Source: Candidatus Poribacteria bacterium
GTDB taxonomy: Bacteria; Poribacteria; WGA-4E; WGA-3G
Direction: 5' to 3'
Length of the DNA stretch: 64,000 bases
NCBI GenBank assembly: GCA_003635315.1
Contig: PYJD01000034.1
Span: 62,001 to 126,000, forward strand
This document shows positions 47,892 through 56,592 of this stretch, piece by piece. Position 1 is the stretch's first letter, and each line of letters opens with the position of its first letter. Made by a program: the position numbers and the translations under genes. The notes below the pieces were generated by a model that saw only the letters and a list, made by a program, of their open reading frames with translations, was not told the DNA's origin and searched no databases.

Positions 47892-49678
47892 GTTGGAATA
47901 CCAATCGGTAATGCGAAGTGAAACACAGTTCCTTGACCCAATTCACTTTCCAACCATATACGTCCGTTGTGGCATAACAAGATATGTTTTGCAATAGCCA
48001 ATCCTAAACCGGTTCCTCCCATTTTTCGCGCTCGTCCTTTATCAACACGATAAAACCGTTCAAAAACACGAGGTTGTGATTCTGATGGAATTCCGATGCC
48101 CGTATCCTGAATATGTACGACAACTTCGTTTCCAACATCAGCGTTTGTCCCAATCAATTCAGCAGAAACCGTAATCACACCACCGTCAGGAGTGTATTTA
48201 ATTGCATTATCAATCAGATTTACAAATACCTGCATAAAAAGTTGAATATCAACGCTAATCTGGGGGAAATCCTCTGGTATATTCCATTCAAGAGTTACCC
48301 CAGATTCTTCTAACACCGGTTCAAACACCTCTAAAACCTGTTTATGAAATTCCTTTAGATGACACTGTGTTCTCTTCAATTCGACATCACCTGCTTCAAG
48401 CCGCGCCAATTCCAGCAAATCAGTAACTAAACGTGAAAGACGTTCAGAGTGTTTTAGGATTTTAACAAGAAATTCTTTCCGCTTTTTAGTTTTTGTATTA
48501 CCATTCGTCAACAGTGTTTCAGCGTATCCATGTATTGTCGTGAGAGGCGTGCGTAGCTCATGGGAAACATTTGCGACAAAATCTGCTCGGATCCGTTCCA
48601 ATCTACGTAGTTTACTGACATCATGGATGACGATCACATATTCACTTTGTGAAGCGACAGGTACAACTGTAACCTCAGCTTCGGATTCGTTTAGATTGGC
48701 GAGACGAATTTCGGCGAAAGCGAGTTCCTGTGTTTTCTCTGCATTACGAACTAATCCTTGTAGTTGAGGAATACGGTTAATTTCAATTAAGGCTCTCCCC
48801 ACATAATTCTCTGGAAGATTTAACATGGTAATAGCAGCTGGATTTGCATAGGTTATTTCAGAAGGTCCCTTAACCAATAGGACACCTTCACTCATACTGT
48901 TTAAGATGGTTTCTAAACGTTGGTTCTCTAATGATATTCTTTCAATCTGTGTCTGAACTCTATCTGTCATCAGGTTGAAATTTCGAGCAAGTTGTCCTAA
49001 TTCATTTGCGGAATTAACTTCGACAGGAGTCGTTAGTTCACCTGAAGCAACGGACTGTGTCATCTGGGTTAACTTCTTGATGGGTTTTACAATCGCACCG
49101 GTTGTAAAGACAGTAATAATGATGACCAGAAGCGAACCTGCAATACTCACTAACAGAAGTATCTGTCGGACTATACTCATTGAGTTATTCAGTGTTTCCT
49201 TGGGCATAGCGACCCGTGAAAACCCAATCAAGTTTTCTCCCTTCTTTATAGGTAGTGTAAAGTAACGAAACTCTGTCTGGGTTGTTTCACTAAAGCGGTC
49301 TCTGATACCTTTCCCATCTTTGATAGCATCTTGTACCTCTGGACGATTAAGGTGGTTATCCATCTCAATAAGTGATTGTCCATCTCGCTCTGTATCCCCC
49401 CATACTCTACCATCCTCACCGATGAATGTTAAACGCACCTTCCCTGTCTCACCAAGTCTATCCACCAGACCATCTATTGCCTCGTATGTGAATTCATTTT
49501 TATGTGGAAGTTCCTCAATCAAGAATTCTCTGACAAGCGATGCCTGTGTTTCTAATTCATCAGTGATATGATTATTGAGCAGTCCCTCAAGTGTAACCTC
49601 AAGAATCATGTACATCGCAAATAATACAAGCAATACGATACCTATATAACTAAGTGTCAGTTGAGTTCGAATATTCAT
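47888..49678 (-). CDS. PhoR-type sensor histidine kinase
   Basis: 596-residue membrane sensor kinase. Order: TM1 (about 7-28), periplasmic sensor region with VRLTFIGEDGRVWGDTE, TM2 (about 175-195), HAMP (KPIKKLTQMTQSVASGELT), PAS (LETILNSMSEGVLLVKG), HisKA with phospho-acceptor His in VSHELRTPLTTIHGYAE, and HATPase_c with N box DNAIKYT, G1 DTGIGIP and G2 GGTGLGLAI. No response regulator adjoins, so it is an orphan here. In PhoR systems the regulator is usually next door; its partner is unknown. Confidence 0.93.
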   Translation of the reverse strand: MNIRTQLTLSYIGIVLLVLFAMYMILEVTLEGLLNNHITDELETQASLVREFLIEELPHKNEFTYEAIDGLVDRLGETGKVRLTFIGEDGRVWGDTERDGQSLIEMDNHLNRPEVQDAIKDGKGIRDRFSETTQTEFRYFTLPIKKGENLIGFSRVAMPKETLNNSMSIVRQILLLVSIAGSLLVIIITVFTTGAIVKPIKKLTQMTQSVASGELTTPVEVNSANELGQLARNFNLMTDRVQTQIERISLENQRLETILNSMSEGVLLVKGPSEITYANPAAITMLNLPENYVGRALIEINRIPQLQGLVRNAEKTQELAFAEIRLANLNESEAEVTVVPVASQSEYVIVIHDVSKLRRLERIRADFVANVSHELRTPLTTIHGYAETLLTNGNTKTKKRKEFLVKILKHSERLSRLVTDLLELARLEAGDVELKRTQCHLKEFHKQVLEVFEPVLEESGVTLEWNIPEDFPQISVDIQLFMQVFVNLIDNAIKYTPDGGVITVSAELIGTNADVGNEVVVHIQDTGIGIPSESQPRVFERFYRVDKGRARKMGGTGLGLAIAKHILLCHNGRIWLESELGQGTVFHFALPIGIPT

Positions 49679-49808
49679 TTTCAGTTTCGACCTTCGGTTT
49701 GTAGTTTCTCAAAACATCAGATCATTGCGTATCAGCCCCGTAGATTGTATGTGTGAAGTATCAGGATTGAGGTAGTTTCGCCGTCTATAATACCATATTT
49801 AGAAGTTA

Positions 49809-49837
49809 TTGACATTTAAAATAGGCTTTGCTAAACT
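49809..49837 (+). promoter_or_regulatory. Predicted sigma-70 promoter
   Basis: TTGACA (49809-49814), 17-bp spacer, TAAACT (49832-49837), about 40 bp before the dapA-like start at 49877. AAAGAGG (49865-49871) is the likely ribosome binding site. Confidence 0.6.
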
Positions 49838-49876
49838 GAAATCAGTATAACTTAGGGATACATAAAGAGGCATATA

Positions 49877-50776
49877 ATGAATATCCGTTATGAGGGAATT
49901 TTTACACCGACAATTACACCGCTTGATCAAAAAGAACGTGTTGATGAATCAGGATTTATACGACAACTTAATCGCTTGATAGAAAACGGTGTTCACGGGA
50001 TTTATCTATTAGGATCTTCTGGTGAATTTACGACTTTAACAAATGCAGAACGCGAACGTGCTTTGGATATTGCAACCAAGACAATCGCAGGCCGTATCCC
50101 TATAATCTGTTGTGTAATGGATACCAGTGCACAACGCGTGATACAGAACATCCAACTCGTAGAGCAGTATGAAGTTGATGCAGTCGCTGCAACGCCTGGT
50201 TATTACTACCCCTCTACTGATGATGCTGACATCATCCAGTTCTATCATGAAGTTGCTGCAAGCACAGAACTTCCCGTACTCATCTACAACATTCCCTCAA
50301 CTGTCAAAACAGCGATAAAACCTCAAATTGTGGTTCAACTTGCAGATGATTGCGACAATATTGTTGGTATTAAAGATAGTTCGGGTGATTGGGCAAATAG
50401 TATCAATCTAATTGCCTTGTTAGGTGTTCGGGATGATTTTACAATTATGCTTGGTTCACATTTTGCATTGGCTGCTGCCTTGTTATTTGGTGCCGATGGT
50501 GGTGTCATATCAATTGCAAATGTTGCGCCGAAGGAATCTGTAGCACTTTACAACGCAGCAAAGGCACGTGACCTTGATGAGGTTAATCGGCTACAAAATT
50601 GGATGATTAAACTCAGTCAAATGTATACGTACGGACAAGGTGTAAGCGGTATGAAAGCGTGCTTGGAGATCTTAGGCGTCTGTAACGCATACACAACCAG
50701 TCCATTGCTACCCTTAGATGATACCGCCAAAGCAGAACTTAGAGAATTGCTGACCGAATTAGGACTCCTGTCCTAA
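49877..50776 (+). CDS. DapA-family class I aldolase/lyase
   Basis: 299 residues of the dihydrodipicolinate synthase / N-acetylneuraminate lyase superfamily. Seen: GIYLLGSSGEFTTLT (equivalent of the GTTGE motif), catalytic Tyr region TPGYYYPSTDD, and the Schiff-base lysine in VGIKDSSGDW. Alternatives to DapA proper (sugar-acid aldolases, hydroxyproline-pathway lyases) cannot be excluded, so no symbol is given. aroA starts 5 bp downstream, and both are probably co-transcribed. Confidence 0.88.
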   Translation: MNIRYEGIFTPTITPLDQKERVDESGFIRQLNRLIENGVHGIYLLGSSGEFTTLTNAERERALDIATKTIAGRIPIICCVMDTSAQRVIQNIQLVEQYEVDAVAATPGYYYPSTDDADIIQFYHEVAASTELPVLIYNIPSTVKTAIKPQIVVQLADDCDNIVGIKDSSGDWANSINLIALLGVRDDFTIMLGSHFALAAALLFGADGGVISIANVAPKESVALYNAAKARDLDEVNRLQNWMIKLSQMYTYGQGVSGMKACLEILGVCNAYTTSPLLPLDDTAKAELRELLTELGLLS

Positions 50777-50781
50777 GTGAT

Positions 50782-52056
50782 ATGATCGAAATACAACCGA
50801 TTCACGACCCACCCAACGTAGAGATAGAAGTTCCTGGCTCTAAAAGTTATACCAACCGCGCCTTGTTAGTAGCCGCTCTGGCACAAGGAAATTCTACATT
50901 GACAGGTGCGCTTTTTAGCGATGATACTTACTATATGTGCGATGCTCTCCAAAGACTTGGTGTCCATATTACTGAAGATTCAGAACAAGCCACCTTTTAC
51001 ATCGCTGGCAATGGTGGAAATATACCAGTTCATGGAGCGGAACTTTATGTTGGCAACTCAGGCACAACGACTCGATCCATAATCAGTTATATTTCTCTTG
51101 GACACGGTGAGTTTGTAATTGACGGTGATGAACCGATGCGTCATGGTCGTCCTATATCCGATTTATTGGAAGCCTTACAGCAGCTTGGTGTCTCGGCACA
51201 TTCACAATATGAAAATGACTATCTTCCTGTTATTGTCAAAGCAAATGGACTCAATGGTGGTAAAACAACACTTGACACCAGTAAGAGTAGTCAATTTTTA
51301 ACCTCATTGATGCTCAGTGCCCCTTATGCTAAGAAAGGCATGGAAATAGAAGTTATTGGAAATCTCAAGACACCCTATATTGATATTACGATAGCAGTTA
51401 TGGAGGCTTTCGGTGCACAAGTTATCAACAAAGATTATCAATATATCCACATTCCGGGTGGACAACAGTATCAACCCCAACCCTATCATATTGAACCTGA
51501 TGCTTCCAGTGCTTCCTACTTTTTCGGTGCCGCTGCAATCACGGGTGGATGTGTTACGGTAAAGCATTTATCCACAGATTCTGCACAAGGGGATATTCAA
51601 TTTGTGCACGTTTTAGAACAGATGGGATGTCAGGTGTCTGTATCTGATAGAGGTATTACGGTTAGGGGACCGAATCAGTTGAAAGGTATTGATGTCGATA
51701 TGAAAGATATATCTGATACATCATTAACCTTGGCGGCAATTGCTCCCTTTGCGGATAGTAAAGTGTCTATCCGAAATATCGAGCATACCCGATGGCAAGA
51801 AACGGACCGAATTCATGCTATGGTTACCGAACTTAGGAAGTTAGGGGTATCGGTGGATGAACACCAAGACGGACTTGATATTATACCTTCCTCTATTACT
51901 GATGCTACAATTGACACCTATAATGACCACCGTGTGGCAATGGCATTTTCGCTTATTGGGTTGAAAATCGCAGGAATCAAAATTAATGATCCTGGGTGTG
52001 TTAGTAAGACATTTCCTAACTATTTTGATGTTTTGCAGAGATTGTATTCACATTAG
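50782..52056 (+). CDS. aroA: 3-phosphoshikimate 1-carboxyvinyltransferase (EPSP synthase)
   Basis: Sixth step of the shikimate pathway. 424 residues, full length. Seen: P-G-S-K-S-Y-T-N-R-A near the start (PEP and shikimate binding), the G-N-S-G-T-T-T-R-S motif, DTSKSSQFLTSLMLSAP, the R-W-Q-E-T-D-R signature, and D-H-R-V-A-M-A-F near the end. The last about 75 coding bases and 20 bases beyond the stop are duplicated at 52901-52995. Confidence 0.96.
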   Translation: MIEIQPIHDPPNVEIEVPGSKSYTNRALLVAALAQGNSTLTGALFSDDTYYMCDALQRLGVHITEDSEQATFYIAGNGGNIPVHGAELYVGNSGTTTRSIISYISLGHGEFVIDGDEPMRHGRPISDLLEALQQLGVSAHSQYENDYLPVIVKANGLNGGKTTLDTSKSSQFLTSLMLSAPYAKKGMEIEVIGNLKTPYIDITIAVMEAFGAQVINKDYQYIHIPGGQQYQPQPYHIEPDASSASYFFGAAAITGGCVTVKHLSTDSAQGDIQFVHVLEQMGCQVSVSDRGITVRGPNQLKGIDVDMKDISDTSLTLAAIAPFADSKVSIRNIEHTRWQETDRIHAMVTELRKLGVSVDEHQDGLDIIPSSITDATIDTYNDHRVAMAFSLIGLKIAGIKINDPGCVSKTFPNYFDVLQRLYSH

Positions 52057-52075
52057 TCATATAACTGTATCTCAC
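51981..52075 (+). repeat. 95-bp direct repeat, copy 1 (aroA 3' end)
   Basis: 92 of 95 positions match 52901-52995 (differences G/A, T/C, T/C). The functional stop of aroA lies in this copy. The two copies are 920 bp apart and bracket the gene at 52189-52800. Confidence 0.95.
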
Positions 52076-52188
52076 GAAGTTTGACTATTTTACCGTAGTA
52101 AGTTATACTTATTGATAGTTTTTGGAAACATTCTATTGATTTTAAACACGGTTTGCCGGTGTTTTGGTGTGAATAGAGAGGTAATATC

Positions 52189-52800
52189 ATGGCGTTTAGC
52201 GATTTTAAGACAATCTCTGAAGTACAAGAAAGGTTCAGAGTTACCTACGTGGAAGATGACTTCGTTAAAGCTGAACCGTCAACACCTTCGGTGGAGTTCC
52301 TGCATGACTTTGAATTTACCCGTGAACATATCAATGTCTTTGGGTCTGAAGCGTCACGGTGTGAGACGATTATCTTTCCTGTTTTGAAGGAGAGTTATAA
52401 AGCTTATGTTGATCGTTACGCTCTCTGGATAAAACAATCCATCACTTACGATGAGATCTTGAACGGAACGCCAGATTATTTTATCTCTACAAAATCTGAA
52501 TTAGGTAAGACAGTTGTTGGGAGTCCGTTGATCCTGCTCGTTGAGGCAAAGAAAAACGACTTTGAGCAGGGATGGGGGCAATGTCTGGCGGAGTTGGTCG
52601 CCGTCCAAAAAATAAATGCTAAAAAAATGAATGAGGGGGCAGCCTTGCCCGTATACGGTATTGTCACCGATGGCACATTATGGCAATTTGGACGGCTTAT
52701 CGGTGATACCTTTACACAGAATAGGACAGACTTTGGATTGGCTAATTTATCGACGCTTTTTGGAGCAGTTGATTCTGTATTCAAATCCATAACCCTATAA
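52189..52800 (+). CDS. PD-(D/E)XK nuclease-like protein
   Basis: 203 residues. The C-terminal half has a restriction-endonuclease-like core: P-D-Y-F-I (Asp of the PD motif, about residue 94), then L-L-V-E-A-K-K (E-x-K, about 117-121), followed by GQCLAELVAVQKINA and YGIVTDGTLWQFGR, typical of DUF-type nucleases related to HsdR N-termini. The N-terminal segment resembles no known domain. RBS GAGAGGTAA at 52176-52184. The gene is bracketed by 95-bp direct repeats and is probably a laterally acquired cassette. Biological target unknown. Confidence 0.7.
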   Translation: MAFSDFKTISEVQERFRVTYVEDDFVKAEPSTPSVEFLHDFEFTREHINVFGSEASRCETIIFPVLKESYKAYVDRYALWIKQSITYDEILNGTPDYFISTKSELGKTVVGSPLILLVEAKKNDFEQGWGQCLAELVAVQKINAKKMNEGAALPVYGIVTDGTLWQFGRLIGDTFTQNRTDFGLANLSTLFGAVDSVFKSITL

Positions 52801-52900
52801 ATTGAAAGTCCCCTGAGAAGGTAGATGTCAGTTGAAGGACGAGGCATAGAATGAAATCCACGCGAGTGTCCAGTAGAGGGTTGTTTATAGGAAGTCCAAG

Positions 52901-52995
52901 AATTAATGATCCTGAGTGTGTTAGTAAGACATTTCCTAACTACTTTGATGTTTTGCAGAGATTGTATTCACATTAGTCATATAACTGTATCCCAC
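52901..52995 (+). repeat. 95-bp direct repeat, copy 2
   Basis: Duplicate of the aroA 3' end (see 51981-52075). Not preceded by the rest of aroA; sequences on its left (52801-52900) are unlike aroA. Confidence 0.95.
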
Positions 52996-53037
52996 CAATA
53001 AGGATTCCTAATAATATCAGTGATTCACTATGGCATT

Positions 53038-53397
53038 TTAAATGTTCAGTTCTCCAAGACATGTACTCAGCATATTTTCAACGTCTTGGCGTGTATCATC
53101 TCGCAAGGGTCCGGATAGTACAGCACGATAGAGATTTACTGCTCGTTCTAAATCCCCTGCTTTCTCATAACAAGAGGCAGCACTGATGCGATGTATAGAT
53201 GCCTCTAACTCTCGTCCGAGAACATCAAGCATTGGTGCAATGTGTTCCTCATAGTTAGCAGCGGATAACCAGAGCGAATGTGCAGTTTCAGATATACCTA
53301 CTTCTGTAAGGGCTTGTGCTTTGGAAAGAATTTCTGACTTCCGACTCATCATTTCTTCCAACGTCTTGGTATAGGGTTTAGTTTCAAGATTTTGCAT
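53038..53397 (-). CDS. Small helical protein, TPR-like
   Basis: 119 residues, predicted all-helical; the pattern A-S-C-Y-E-K-A-G-D-L-E-R-A-V-N-L-Y-R resembles one TPR motif, preceded by further helices. No signal peptide or active-site residues. A purine-rich site (GGGAGGAGT) precedes the ATG. It lies after the aroA duplication and is convergent with it. Function unknown; probable protein-protein contact. Confidence 0.6.
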   Translation of the reverse strand: MQNLETKPYTKTLEEMMSRKSEILSKAQALTEVGISETAHSLWLSAANYEEHIAPMLDVLGRELEASIHRISAASCYEKAGDLERAVNLYRAVLSGPLRDDTRQDVENMLSTCLGELNI

Positions 53398-53520
53398 GTG
53401 GTGACTCCTCCCAAGGATGATATGAAAAAAGGATGCGATGACCTGATGTTGAAAAACAGCATACGACTTTCCCTACCTTATTAACTGGCATAAACCTATT
53501 TTACCATAAACAGATCAGAA

Positions 53521-54936
53521 CTACTCCAACTCTGTCTGAAATTCACCTAAGAGGTATATTCCACCACCATAAAACAATACAGCCAACGGAATCAGAATTA
53601 AGACTGAAATTATCCCTTTTAGTAATACCAAAACTATCCCCATAAATGCAGAGATTACGATTGTTTTAAATATGAAACTTGTGGTTGTGAGCTTGGTAAT
53701 GTATTTTGAAATATAAGAAAATCCTATTATAAGTACATAAGCTTCACTGACAACCATGGCTACTGCTGCACCCACATGACTATATCGTGGAATCAAATAT
53801 ACATTCAATAAGATGTTCAAGAGTGCGGTTGTTCCCATTAGAATTGAAAAAGCGCGCCGTTTATCTGCTGCACGTAGGACTGTCAATACAACACTTGTCA
53901 GAAAGATCATCCCACCGGATATGCCTAACCATTGCAATGCAGAAGCGATTTTCTCTATGGTATTAAGAGATTTGGTTGCGAACAGTAGGATAGCAATTTC
54001 ATGAGAGAGTGTTGCCAAACCTACGGCTAACGGCACACCAGTAATCGTCATCCATCGCACACCAAATGTGTATGTATCTGCTAACTTATCGCGTTCCTGT
54101 TCATAAGCACGAGAGAGTACTGGAAACATTGCTCCCATCATAAATGCTCCAGGTATTATTGTGAAGGCATTTACAATCGTATAGGGTAAACCGTACCACG
54201 TATTCGCATCTACACCGTAAGGACTCAGTTTCGACAACATAATCGCATCTACCCGGAAGTAGATCAGATTGAATAAATTTCCGATAGCGAAAGGTAATGC
54301 CTGTTGCATCAGCACAGTTACAATTTTACGGCTTGGTTCAAAACGAAGGGGTGTGAAACGGTATCGTGTAAAACCTACACTCATAAATAGATTAACACCA
54401 CTTGCAATTAACAAGACCTGACAGACATTTAGGAGATCATACCCACGTAGTATTAATGCGGCACCAACGAGAAAGAATATCCCTCGTTCAACAATCACCG
54501 TTAGTCCTTCATATTTCATCTCTTCATGTGCTCGGAATACACACCGATATAGTTGCGCGATAGAATTAACTATCTCAGCTAATCCTAAATAGGCAATCAT
54601 CATAAGGATTATTGAACTATATCCAAGAGATATACCGACAACAATCATAAGTCCATAGGCAATTACTGATAATCCAAGCCGAACAAGAAGTGCATTTCCA
54701 AGGTAGTGGCGTGTTTGTTCACGGTGTAGTGTCATCTCGCGTATCAAAGGATTCTGCATACCGAGTTCTGTTAGACTTGCGATGAGATTCGTGAGTGCAA
54801 TGGCAACAAAATAGCCACCTTGTGCATTCTCAGTAAAGAAACGAGGCATCAACCAGACTGTGATTACGAGCGATGCAAAACGACCAATTATATGTGCACT
54901 CAAAAGGGAGGACGTGTTTCTAATAATACGATTCAT
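53521..54936 (-). CDS. Oligosaccharide flippase (MATE/Wzx-type)
   Basis: 471-residue polytopic membrane protein with about 12-14 hydrophobic segments, matching the polysaccharide-biosynthesis (Wzx) branch of the MOP superfamily. Seen: start IRNTSSLLSAHIIGRFASLVI, FFTENAQGGYFVAI, ALPFAIGNLFNLIYFRVDAIML (the typical first helix of the second half) and GAAVAMVVSEAYVLI. Flips lipid-linked sugars across the inner membrane. No sugar-synthesis cluster adjoins it; a glycosyltransferase is 12 kb away. Confidence 0.88.
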   Translation of the reverse strand: MNRIIRNTSSLLSAHIIGRFASLVITVWLMPRFFTENAQGGYFVAIALTNLIASLTELGMQNPLIREMTLHREQTRHYLGNALLVRLGLSVIAYGLMIVVGISLGYSSIILMMIAYLGLAEIVNSIAQLYRCVFRAHEEMKYEGLTVIVERGIFFLVGAALILRGYDLLNVCQVLLIASGVNLFMSVGFTRYRFTPLRFEPSRKIVTVLMQQALPFAIGNLFNLIYFRVDAIMLSKLSPYGVDANTWYGLPYTIVNAFTIIPGAFMMGAMFPVLSRAYEQERDKLADTYTFGVRWMTITGVPLAVGLATLSHEIAILLFATKSLNTIEKIASALQWLGISGGMIFLTSVVLTVLRAADKRRAFSILMGTTALLNILLNVYLIPRYSHVGAAVAMVVSEAYVLIIGFSYISKYITKLTTTSFIFKTIVISAFMGIVLVLLKGIISVLILIPLAVLFYGGGIYLLGEFQTELE

Positions 54937-54995
54937 TGGTCATCACGTCGTGCCTTGTTATAGGAAGGGATTGTGTGTTAAACACATCTATTATA

Positions 54996-55856
54996 TTATA
55001 ACTTGGAGAGTTGTTCCAGGATTTGTTCGCGGGAGGGACGGTCAGTATTTCGTTTGCCGACATAAAGCCATTTTAAATTGCCTTCTTTATCCACTAAGAA
55101 TGTCGCAGGTAGATACATGTCTCGTCTATGGAAGCGATAAGGTTTGATAAGACCGAAGGCTTCATGAACAGAAGATCCTGGATCAGCAAGTATGGGAATA
55201 TCCATAGTTACAGGATCTTTAAATGTCTTTACAATTGCATGGGGTTCTGGTTTAATCATTAGAATAACAGTATCGTATTCTTCGTCAAATAGTTGCTTAT
55301 CTGTCGCAAACTGCGACGTGTAGTTTGCACATACCGGTCAGTAGGTTTGGAGGAGTAGGTTAACAAGTACGTTCTTTTTATTTCTGTAATCGGATAGAGC
55401 ATATTCTGTTTTTGCATCAGTATCTGTTAATCTAAAATCTGGGACAGGTGAATCAATAGATAATGGCGTACTTCTTTTGAGTTTGCCAAGTTCTGTCAGT
55501 AGATCTTGTGCCTTGAAATCTAAGGTTTGATATAAGTATTTCCAACGGACATATCCAGACTTATCCACAATTACCATACCAAAATCATTACTCTCTGGTT
55601 GGAGTCTCCACACAATCGTGGTATCATATTTCTTACTAAATTGTTTTGTAATCTCCTTCGATTCTTTCAATTCAGGTGAATATATTACAAGTATATTCAC
55701 TTTCCCATAATATTTCTCGGAATATTGAATATCATTAGCCAGATCCGAAGAAAACAGGCGTGTACCGATTTTCACTGCATGTACGATTGATGAAGAACAC
55801 AGACTTAGAATTATAACGAAGAAAAATGTAATCACATACCTATGAATGTGTACCAT
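54996..55856 (-). CDS. Redoxin-domain selenoprotein (TGA read as Sec)
   Basis: A single frame of 286 residues with one in-frame TGA (55340-55338) at residue 173. Signal peptide 1-26 (ITFFFVIILSLCSS). Residues 30-140 form a first thioredoxin-like domain without cysteines; residues 150-286 are an AhpC-TSA/redoxin domain: FRLTDTDAKTEYALSDYRN, VLVNLLLQTY-[TGA]-PVC, then DIPILADPGSSVHEAFGLI and ATFLVDKEGNLKW. The TGA sits exactly at the first Cys of a CxxC site, giving U-P-V-C. A hairpin with loop G follows (55306-55328). Read as two genes it would be a broken redoxin; one codon being decayed exactly there is unlikely. Confidence 0.82.
55306..55328 (-). promoter_or_regulatory. Candidate bacterial SECIS hairpin
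   Basis: On the coding (minus) strand, 10-16 nt after the TGA: GCAAACT, a 9-nt loop ACACGTCGC, then AGTTTGC, a perfect 7-bp stem. Loop Gs lie 21 and 24 nt after TGA, in the range used by SelB-dependent SECIS elements. Confidence 0.6.
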
Positions 55857-55877
55857 AAATATAGAACTCCTTAGGAA

Positions 55878-56561
55878 TTAGTATAATCCCTCTCTAACAT
55901 AATTGGGGACTATGGTCCAATAACTATCACTATCTCCTTTTTTGAGACGTTGTGCCCCGAGGAGTGCAATTGTCGCTCCTCGGGGAACATTGAAAATTGA
56001 TTCGGCAAAATATGCTCTTTCACCAAGCCTTTCTCGGATAGCATCTCCGTAGGATGTAAGTCCATCACCAACAAAATTAACGTTAGCGTTAGAAGTGGTG
56101 TGTTTGTCCAATTGATCTAAAAAAGCATCAATTGGCAGGCATAGATCGTCTGTCAAACGTTTCCAATTTGTACCTCCATGGAAAATACATCCATAGATCT
56201 CACTCCTTCGTGCATCAAGGATCGGACATACTAATCCATTTGTCCACCGAAGGTTATAGCCAATTGCCTCTAAAGTAGATATGCCTACAATTGGTTTGTC
56301 AACAGCATAACACAACGATTTAGCAGTTGCTACACCGATACGAATCCCCGTAAATGATCCTGGACCAATTCCAACAGCACATCCATCTAAATCCTTTGGT
56401 GTTATACCTCCCCATTTTTTTAGGACTGTATCTATGGCAGGCATGAGTCTTGAGGAGTGTGCTTGGACGATATTTAGTGTGTGTGCAGCAACAATGTTAT
56501 CATCCTCTATGAGAGCCACACTCCCTATAGGTGTAGAGGTATCAATTCCTAAGATTTTCAT
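55878..56561 (-). CDS. tsaB: tRNA threonylcarbamoyladenosine biosynthesis protein TsaB
   Basis: 227 residues, ASKHA-fold partner of TsaD in t6A synthesis. Seen: start MKILGIDTSTPIGSVALIED, the H-S-S-R-L-M-P motif, CAVGIGPGSFTGIRIGVATAK and PILDARRSEIYGC. Catalytic activity resides in TsaD. Lies directly upstream of the redoxin selenoprotein gene on the same strand (about 20 bp), probably co-transcribed; downstream neighbour of a LamG protein gene. Confidence 0.93.
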   Translation of the reverse strand: MKILGIDTSTPIGSVALIEDDNIVAAHTLNIVQAHSSRLMPAIDTVLKKWGGITPKDLDGCAVGIGPGSFTGIRIGVATAKSLCYAVDKPIVGISTLEAIGYNLRWTNGLVCPILDARRSEIYGCIFHGGTNWKRLTDDLCLPIDAFLDQLDKHTTSNANVNFVGDGLTSYGDAIRERLGERAYFAESIFNVPRGATIALLGAQRLKKGDSDSYWTIVPNYVREGLY

Positions 56562-56592
56562 TATAGGTGATCAATGATTGTATCTCATAATT

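Noticed and set aside
55260-55340. Interpretation as a nonsense-mutated redoxin pseudogene
   Set aside because: Only one stop, exactly at the catalytic Cys position, with a SECIS-like hairpin and a second independent case in the window; a pseudogene is still possible.
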